Shown: positions 1 to 7,333 of the stretch, piece by piece | Layout: each line of letters begins with the position of its first letter | Numbering within the stretch: position 1 is the stretch's first letter | NCBI GenBank assembly: GCA_946887065.1 | Contig: CAMPKL010000168.1 | Coordinates: forward strand, 1-7,333 | From: an uncultured Bryobacterales bacterium | GTDB taxonomy: Bacteria; Acidobacteriota; Terriglobia; Bryobacterales; UBA6623 | Reading direction: 5' to 3' | DNA length: 7,333 bases | Program-made: the position numbers and the translations under genes | The notes under the pieces: model-generated | Databases searched by the model: none | What the model saw: the letters and a program-made list of their open reading frames with translations, nothing else | Told to the model about the DNA's origin: nothing

Positions 1-2
1 TC

Positions 3-833
3 GAGCAGTCCTTCGCGCCGAAGACGTTGGCGGCGCTGCTGGTCGCCGGGGGAATTGCTCCCTACTTTATCTTCTCGATTCCTTTGGGGCTGTTTTCCGC
101 GAAGCACTTTCTAGGCCTGTTGGCGTTAGCCGCGGCAGCGCCAACGCTGTTCGTGTTGGCGCCGCCGAAGAAGAGGGGGCTTGCTTGGCAGGACGTCGTG
201 GCCATCGTCTTGTTGGCCGCGCCGGTTGTCAGCGGGCTCACGACGTTTTTAATAGACGCTTACCGCGGGCCGCTGGCGCTGCCGGAAGACATACGGCGGT
301 TGGACGTGCTGGGCAAGCTGATGGTGATCTCGGTCGGTGCGATGGCGTTCTTGTCGCTGCGCGGCCTCGCGGACGTCGATTTCCGTTTCTTCCCGAGTTG
401 GAAGGACCTTAGAACCGGCGGGAAGCATTTTCTCTACTACTTGCCGATCGGCGTGCCGCTTTCGCTGGCGACCGGACTGGTCGAGTGGGCTCCGCGCGAA
501 ACGCTCGACTGGGCATTGGCGGCGGAATTTGCCGGGACGGCACTAGGAATTTTCTTTGCGACGGCGCTGGGAGAAGAACTGTGTTTCAGAGGAATCCTGC
601 AGAACCTGCTGGAGAAAACCCTACGGAATCCGCTGGCCGCGCAGGCCATCGCGGCAGCGGCGTTCGGAGCGGTCCACCTGTCGTTTCGTTTCTACCCGAA
701 CTGGGGATTCGCGCTGGCGTCGATGGTTGCAGGATGGTTCTACGGCAACGCCTTCAGAGAGGGGCGTTCGGTTGGAGCCGCACGCGCTACGCATACCCTC
801 GTAGTGCTGAGCTGGACCTTCCTATTCCGCTAG
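3..833 (+). CDS. CPBP-family intramembrane metalloprotease (CAAX/Abi type), 5' end outside window
   Basis: The reading frame is open to the left edge and no initiation codon with a ribosome binding site is visible, so this is the C-terminal part (about 277 residues) of a longer protein; a TTG at 27 is unlikely to be the true start. The protein is very hydrophobic, with roughly eight potential membrane segments. Numbering from the leucine codon at 27, it carries the CPBP motifs in order: EExxxR (E183, E184, R188, in GEELCFRG), FxxxH (F213, H217, in FGAVHL) and a third conserved histidine (H256, in ATHTLVV). These residues form the presumed metal-binding catalytic site in the membrane. Family members include Rce1-like CAAX endopeptidases and bacterial proteins linked to bacteriocin immunity or membrane protein processing; the substrate here cannot be inferred. 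The third motif lacks the Asn/Asp often found four residues after the His (Val here). It ends with TAG, 198 nt before the next gene, so operon membership is doubtful. Confidence 0.88.
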   Translation, partial: EQSFAPKTLAALLVAGGIAPYFIFSIPLGLFSAKHFLGLLALAAAAPTLFVLAPPKKRGLAWQDVVAIVLLAAPVVSGLTTFLIDAYRGPLALPEDIRRLDVLGKLMVISVGAMAFLSLRGLADVDFRFFPSWKDLRTGGKHFLYYLPIGVPLSLATGLVEWAPRETLDWALAAEFAGTALGIFFATALGEELCFRGILQNLLEKTLRNPLAAQAIAAAAFGAVHLSFRFYPNWGFALASMVAGWFYGNAFREGRSVGAARATHTLVVLSWTFLFR

Positions 834-1017
834 CCGGCGCGTCTTATGTCGTGCTGCGACTGCACTACTCCCTTGGTACTGCCAGTAAGAAAAGAACTAC
901 GAGTGGAGGGGTGCGTGGATCGGGTAAGGACACCAAGCAAATAGGCGAATCCTCGGATTCCTGGGGCCGCCGGCCAAACTCTAGAATGGCCACATTGAGG
1001 GCGGTCTCCGATCGTCC

Positions 1018-1023
1018 AGGAAA
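1018..1023 (+). promoter_or_regulatory. Ribosome binding site for the 76-residue gene
   Basis: AGGAAA lies 8 nt upstream of the ATG at 1032, which is near-ideal spacing. This site is the main reason for preferring the rightward 76-codon frame over the leftward open frames that overlap it. Confidence 0.65.
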
Positions 1024-1031
1024 CCATTAGC

Positions 1032-1262
1032 ATGAGCCGAACACAACTCAGCCTGCCCGCCGGCAAGTCCGATTTTAATTTCGAGGAAGCTGCCAGCCTG
1101 CTCGGACTGTCCCAGCAAGAGCTGAAGAGCTTTGTGATGCAACGGCTCGGGGAAAGCGACACGTCTCCCACGCAGTTGGCGAAGATGCGGTTTCGGCCCG
1201 CTGATCTGGTATTGCTGAATGTGATCCAAGCGAGTCCATCTTCGGACGCCGAACTGGACTAG
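1032..1262 (+). CDS. Small uncharacterised protein, 76 residues, possible helix-turn-helix-like segment
   Basis: I do not recognise this as a named family. The start is an ATG with AGGAAA 8 nt upstream; the stop is TAG. The protein is soluble, with no signal peptide or membrane segment. Residues about 16-40 (FNFEEAASLLGLSQQELKSF and following) read like the beginning of an excisionase/MerR-type helix-turn-helix, in which an 'AA.LLG.S' helix and turn is followed by a second helix. Residues 48-66 (LAKMRFRPADLVLLNVIQ) are basic and then hydrophobic and could form a further helix. The tail (SPSSDAELD) is polar and acidic. A small DNA-binding or protein-binding regulator is a reasonable guess, but the size and the lack of a clear wing leave this open. 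It stands alone: 198 nt after the protease gene and 117 nt before the TonB gene, with a strong hairpin beginning at its own stop codon, which suggests a separate transcript. Confidence 0.68.
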   Translation: MSRTQLSLPAGKSDFNFEEAASLLGLSQQELKSFVMQRLGESDTSPTQLAKMRFRPADLVLLNVIQASPSSDAELD

Positions 1263-1296
1263 TCCGGCGCGCCGCGCCCAGCGCGAACCGCCGGAC
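1262..1296 (+). terminator. Compound GC-rich hairpin at the stop of the small gene; possible terminator or 3' stabiliser
   Basis: GTCCGGCG (1262-1269) pairs perfectly with CGCCGGAC (1289-1296). Inside it, CGCGC (1273-1277) pairs with GCGCG (1281-1285) around a CCA loop, leaving a 3x3 internal loop. That is 13 base pairs, mostly GC, starting on the last base of the TAG codon. No T-run follows on the plus strand (the next bases are AAGGCGGCCTT), so it is not a canonical intrinsic terminator. It could act as a U-less terminator, a barrier to 3' exonucleases, or an attenuating structure ahead of the TonB gene. Confidence 0.4.
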
Positions 1297-1379
1297 AAGG
1301 CGGCCTTCGGAACTATCAACAATAAAGCCATTCCGGCCGATACGCAGAGAGGGACCTACTTCTGTGCGGACTCGGACCG

Positions 1380-2333
1380 ATGTTTAGCTTTAACTCGCAA
1401 TCTCGCAGCGAGGGCTCGCGGCGCATGGCGACGCTTTGCAGCGCGCTCGTACACGTCGCGGCAGTCAGTGTGTTGTGGGCGACCGGCGAAGCCATACCGG
1501 CTCCGTCAATTTCGCCTTACAAACTGCCGGAGGCGGTGCGGCTCGTTTCGCCGCCGCCGCGGTTGTATCGCCCAAGAATGCAGCCCAAAGCCCGCGTGGA
1601 TCGGTTTGTAGCGAAACGTCCGGCGGCGACGCGAATGCTTCAGGCGGTTCGGCTGGAGTTGCCTGCGCTGAACGTGGCGCCGCGGCCCGTTCCAGCGTCG
1701 ATTCTGCCCGAGCAGCCGGCAATCGCAGTGACGAGACCAGCAGCGAGACCCGACGGATTCCCTCAGGTCGTGCGGGCCGCAACCGCCGTGCTGCAAGCGC
1801 AACCGCCGGCAGCGGCTTTTGGCTCGGCTCTGGGCAGGCACGAAGCGCCAAGCAACGTGCCGCCCGGCGGCACGACGAGTTTCGGGGCTGCGGGACCGGC
1901 GAAGACGGAGTCGCCCGCGGCGGCGATCGGGGACGGCGGGTTCGGGCGCATCGAAATTGCGCGCGAGGCGCGCCGCGCCGACTTGGCCGCGGAGGCGGGG
2001 TTTGGAGCAGCCGAGCGGCGCCTAGCGGCTGTGGCCGCAACTGAACCAACCGCGAAAACTAAAGACCAGCCGGTGAAGATTCTTTGGAAGCCGGTCCCCA
2101 AGTACAGCGAAGAAGGCGTCCGGCGAAGGGTCGAAGGCGAGGTGGTGTTGCTGGTGCGATTCCTGGCGCGGGGGACCGCCGAGACGCTCGAAGTCATCAG
2201 CGGTCTCGGCTATGGGTTGGATGAGTACGCGCTGCAAGCGGCGGAAGCGATTCGATTCGAGCCGGCGATGCAGGGCGATCAACCTGTCGACTACACCGCG
2301 CAAGTGCGCATCCGCTTTGAGTTGGCTTACTAG
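1380..2333 (+). CDS. TonB-family energy transducer, 317 residues
   Basis: TonB proteins sit in the inner membrane, span the periplasm and pass proton-motive energy from ExbB/ExbD to outer-membrane transporters. Three parts are visible. (a) A short basic cytoplasmic start is followed by one membrane helix at about residues 16-36, which carries S21 and H25 in an SxxxH arrangement, as in the E. coli TonB helix (S16, H20) needed for coupling to ExbB/D. (b) A long low-complexity Pro/Ala/Arg-rich linker runs over about residues 40-230. (c) A C-terminal TonB domain covers about 233-317, with the family pattern PKYSEEGVRRRVEGEVVL, then GLDEYALQAAEAIRFEPA and a closing beta strand. The ATG at 1380 has no obvious ribosome binding site. 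An in-frame ATG at 1425 (M16) has AGGG at 1411-1414, 10 nt upstream, but starting there would remove the cytoplasmic arm. Partners ExbB/ExbD and any receptor are not in the window. The next gene follows after 9 nt. Confidence 0.88.
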   Translation: MFSFNSQSRSEGSRRMATLCSALVHVAAVSVLWATGEAIPAPSISPYKLPEAVRLVSPPPRLYRPRMQPKARVDRFVAKRPAATRMLQAVRLELPALNVAPRPVPASILPEQPAIAVTRPAARPDGFPQVVRAATAVLQAQPPAAAFGSALGRHEAPSNVPPGGTTSFGAAGPAKTESPAAAIGDGGFGRIEIAREARRADLAAEAGFGAAERRLAAVAATEPTAKTKDQPVKILWKPVPKYSEEGVRRRVEGEVVLLVRFLARGTAETLEVISGLGYGLDEYALQAAEAIRFEPAMQGDQPVDYTAQVRIRFELAY

Positions 2334-2336
2334 GAA
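2332..2336 (+). promoter_or_regulatory. Ribosome binding site overlapping the TonB-gene stop codon
   Basis: AGGAA begins on the second base of the TAG stop codon (2331-2333) and lies 6 nt before the ATG at 2343. This arrangement supports one transcript and translational coupling of the TonB-like gene to the M48-like gene. Confidence 0.65.
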
Positions 2337-2342
2337 TTTCCT

Positions 2343-3944
2343 ATGATTCGTTTCCGCGCTTTGCTCAGCGGCTTGATTCTACTGACGACGGCGGCGGCCG
2401 CGGCCGAACCGGTGGGCTCGCGAGCCGACCTGGTGGATCGCCTGCTCGATCGGATCGTGGCCGGCGAACAAGACTTTTTGTTGCGCATGCAGGCATACCA
2501 ACCCTTCATGGAGGTCTACCTGCAGAGCGCAGACGATGTATTGGCGGGATATCCGGGCGACCAATACGCGATGGGCCGGGTCGGGTTGGATCGCGACGGC
2601 GTGAGTTGGACGCCGTTCACCGAAAGCGACGGATTCGTCGGCAAGGGCAAGAGGTCGATGCTGGACCGTTTGCTCGGCGGCAAAGGCTTGTTGGCCCGGG
2701 GATTCGCCCAGAAGATTGTTCCGGACGCTTTCGATTTCGACCGGGCGACGTATGAATTCTCGTTCCAGCGCAGGGAGTTCCTGGGGAGTGTCAGGACGTT
2801 GGTCTTCGAGGTGCAGCCCAGGACGTCGCGGCCCGGCAAGTTTTTGGGCAGGATCTGGGTGGAAGAAGAGGGCGCGCGGATCGTGCGTTTCAACGGGACT
2901 TACACCGGCGGCAGCACCAAGGATATGTTCTTCCACTTCGACAGTTGGCGGGTGAACACCGCCCCGGACTTCTGGGCGCCAGCATTCATCTATATCCAGG
3001 ATGAGGACGAGACGGGAGCGCTAGGAGCACATTTCGCCGCACAGGCCCGTCTTTGGAATTACAGTCCGGCACGGAGCGACGAAGTGGACGAGTTGACCGC
3101 GATCTTGGTGGAACAAGCTGACTTGGACAGCCAAGAAGGACCAGAGGACCTGACGCCGCTAGAGGCCGAACGCAAGTGGCAGGAAGAGAGCCAACGGAAC
3201 GTCTTGCGGCGAATGGAGCAGGCGGGGCTACTGGCGCCGAGAGGTCCGGTCGATGAAGTCGCGGAGACGGTCGTGAGGAACTTGATGGCCGCCAACGGCA
3301 TCGCCCTCGACATGGAATGCCGCGTCTTGTTGACGACGCCGTTGGAGACGTTCTCGATCGGCCAGGCTATCGTGATTAGCCGCGGGTTGATTGACGTATT
3401 ACCGGACGAGGCTAGTTTGGCGATGGCCTTGTCGCCTGAGTTGGCCCATGCCGTGTTGGGACATCGCATGGACACGATGTACGCGTTCAGCGACCTGACG
3501 ATGTTCGAGGACCGGGAAATTCTCGACCGGCTGCGGCTGGGGAGACCGGCGGACGAGGTGTCGGCGGCCAGCGCGAAGGCGGTGGAGTTGCTGGAGAAAA
3601 GCCCTTACGCGGACAAGCTGACGAACGCGGGACTCTTCCTCAAGGCGCTGGCGAGCCAGGCGCCGCGGCTGCCGCAGTTGATTCGCTCGAACTTCGGCAA
3701 CGCCGTGGCCTCCGAGGAAAGGATGGCGCGGTTAGCGGTGTTGGCGGGCGCGGCCCCCGAACTTGACGAAGAGTCGTTGGAACAAATCGCCGCCTTGCCG
3801 TTGGGATCGAGGGTTCGCCTCGACCCCTGGACCAACCAGATCAGCCTGCGGACCGTGAAACCCAGCGAGATCCGCACGGCCGACGACAAGCTGCCATTCA
3901 AGGTGACGCCGTTCTTGATCAATCTGAAGCGCGCGGGCGAATAA
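2343..3944 (+). CDS. Exported M48-peptidase-like protein with degenerate zinc site (probable pseudopeptidase), 533 residues
   Basis: Residues 1-21 form a signal peptide (basic start, hydrophobic core, AAAAA before Glu), so the product is probably periplasmic. The N-terminal part, about 25-225, is beta-rich, with FLGSVRTLVFEVQP (about 148-161), GRIWVEEEGARIVRFNGTY (about 170-188) and HFDSWR (about 199-204). Its strand pattern recalls LolA-like lipoprotein-sorting folds, but I cannot name the domain. A charged stretch follows (about 250-300). Residues about 305-450 resemble a peptidase M48 core: TFSIGQAIVISRGLIDVLPDE leads into SPELAHAVLGHRMDT. The expected HExxH reads PELAH: P365 replaces the first zinc His, while E366, H369 and H374 remain. 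The downstream ExEAD motif appears as SPYAD (420-424), lacking its glutamates. Two of three zinc ligands are therefore missing and classical proteolysis is unlikely; a chaperone, scaffold or regulatory role is inferred. The frame is intact over its full length, so this is not a decaying gene. It is coupled to the TonB gene (9-nt gap). Confidence 0.8.
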   Translation: MIRFRALLSGLILLTTAAAAAEPVGSRADLVDRLLDRIVAGEQDFLLRMQAYQPFMEVYLQSADDVLAGYPGDQYAMGRVGLDRDGVSWTPFTESDGFVGKGKRSMLDRLLGGKGLLARGFAQKIVPDAFDFDRATYEFSFQRREFLGSVRTLVFEVQPRTSRPGKFLGRIWVEEEGARIVRFNGTYTGGSTKDMFFHFDSWRVNTAPDFWAPAFIYIQDEDETGALGAHFAAQARLWNYSPARSDEVDELTAILVEQADLDSQEGPEDLTPLEAERKWQEESQRNVLRRMEQAGLLAPRGPVDEVAETVVRNLMAANGIALDMECRVLLTTPLETFSIGQAIVISRGLIDVLPDEASLAMALSPELAHAVLGHRMDTMYAFSDLTMFEDREILDRLRLGRPADEVSAASAKAVELLEKSPYADKLTNAGLFLKALASQAPRLPQLIRSNFGNAVASEERMARLAVLAGAAPELDEESLEQIAALPLGSRVRLDPWTNQISLRTVKPSEIRTADDKLPFKVTPFLINLKRAGE

Positions 3945-3952
3945 AGCCAAAC

Positions 3953-3990
3953 AAAAGAAAAAGCCCCTTCGAGTTTCCTCGAAGGGGCTT
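3953..3990 (-). terminator. Intrinsic terminator of rpoC
   Basis: AAGCCCCTTCGAG (3961-3973) and CTCGAAGGGGCTT (3978-3990) form a perfect 13-bp stem with a 4-nt loop. On the minus strand the stem is followed by a U-rich run (TTTCTTTTGTTT, the complement of about 3949-3960), making a classical intrinsic terminator 25 nt past the rpoC stop codon. On the plus strand the stem is followed by GGGACG with no T-run, so for the convergent M48-like transcript it could act only as a weak terminator or a 3' stabilising stem. Confidence 0.9.
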
Positions 3991-4014
3991 GGGACGTTGA
4001 TGGCGAGCCGGCGC

Positions 4015-7333
<3,319 letters not shown>

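Noticed and set aside
877..887. TACTGCCAGTA 11-nt palindrome in the gap after the protease gene
   Set aside because: Too short to be significant and without an associated promoter or repeat copy.
947..960. GAATCCTCGGATTC dyad (6-bp arms, 2-nt centre) upstream of the small gene
   Set aside because: A short dyad of this size is expected about once or twice by chance in a window of this length. There is no second copy or promoter to tie it to an operator.
958..987. Possible promoter: TTCCTG and TAGAAT with an 18-nt spacer
   Set aside because: The -10 element is plausible (5 of 6 matches), but the -35 is a poor match, so I would not annotate it on sequence alone.
834..1031. Possible tRNA or other structured RNA in the 198-nt gap
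   Set aside because: I found no cloverleaf pairing, no T-loop consensus (GGTTCGAATCC-like) and no riboswitch-like core.
830..1331. Leftward open frames overlapping the 76-residue gene
   Set aside because: No ribosome binding site or domain supports them, and they conflict with a rightward frame that has a well-placed ribosome binding site.
1465..2197. Several open frames of 100-200 codons on both strands over the TonB linker
   Set aside because: They are shadows of the GC-rich Pro/Ala linker. Their translations are Arg/Pro/Ser-rich low complexity without domains, whereas the chosen frame has a membrane helix and a TonB domain.
2332..2342. AGGAATTTCCT palindrome between the TonB-like and M48-like genes
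   Set aside because: It is explained by the ribosome binding site next to a short T/C run. With a one-base centre it cannot form a useful hairpin.

Overview
This is a GC-rich chromosomal window from a Gram-negative bacterium. A TonB-type energy transducer implies an outer membrane. The protein styles (RpoC, the TonB N-terminus, a fused M48-like protein) look most like Acidobacteriota, perhaps Bryobacterales/Solibacter relatives. That placement is inference from protein appearance, not a search result. I see no insertion sequence, phage, CRISPR, rRNA or tRNA signature, and nothing that clearly marks horizontal transfer.

Layout. Four genes read rightward over about 1-3944, and one reads leftward from the right edge to 4015. 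(1) At 3-833 is the 3' part of a polytopic membrane CPBP/CAAX-family intramembrane protease; its start lies outside the window. (2) At 1032-1262 is a 76-residue protein of unknown function with a possible helix-turn-helix-like segment. It has a good ribosome binding site, and a GC-rich compound hairpin begins at its stop codon. (3) At 1380-2333 is a TonB-family energy transducer. (4) At 2343-3944, only 9 nt further on and with its ribosome binding site overlapping the TonB stop codon, is a secreted two-part protein. Its C-terminal half is built like an M48 metallopeptidase but has lost the first zinc histidine and the usual downstream glutamate. (5) At 4015-7333, on the minus strand, is rpoC (RNA polymerase beta'), covering roughly the last 1,100 residues, with the active-site aspartates, bridge helix, trigger loop, second zinc site and an SI3-type insertion all visible.

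The rightward genes and rpoC converge. Between them lies a 13-bp perfect hairpin whose U-tract is present only for the leftward transcript, so it is primarily the rpoC terminator. No gap between genes exceeds 200 nt.

The most interesting item is the tightly coupled pair of TonB-like protein and M48-like pseudopeptidase. A TonB-family periplasm-spanning protein made together with an exported, apparently catalytically dead peptidase fold suggests an envelope role based on binding rather than proteolysis. The remainder is largely ordinary housekeeping or envelope content, and I do not see a convincing new defence or mobile system here.
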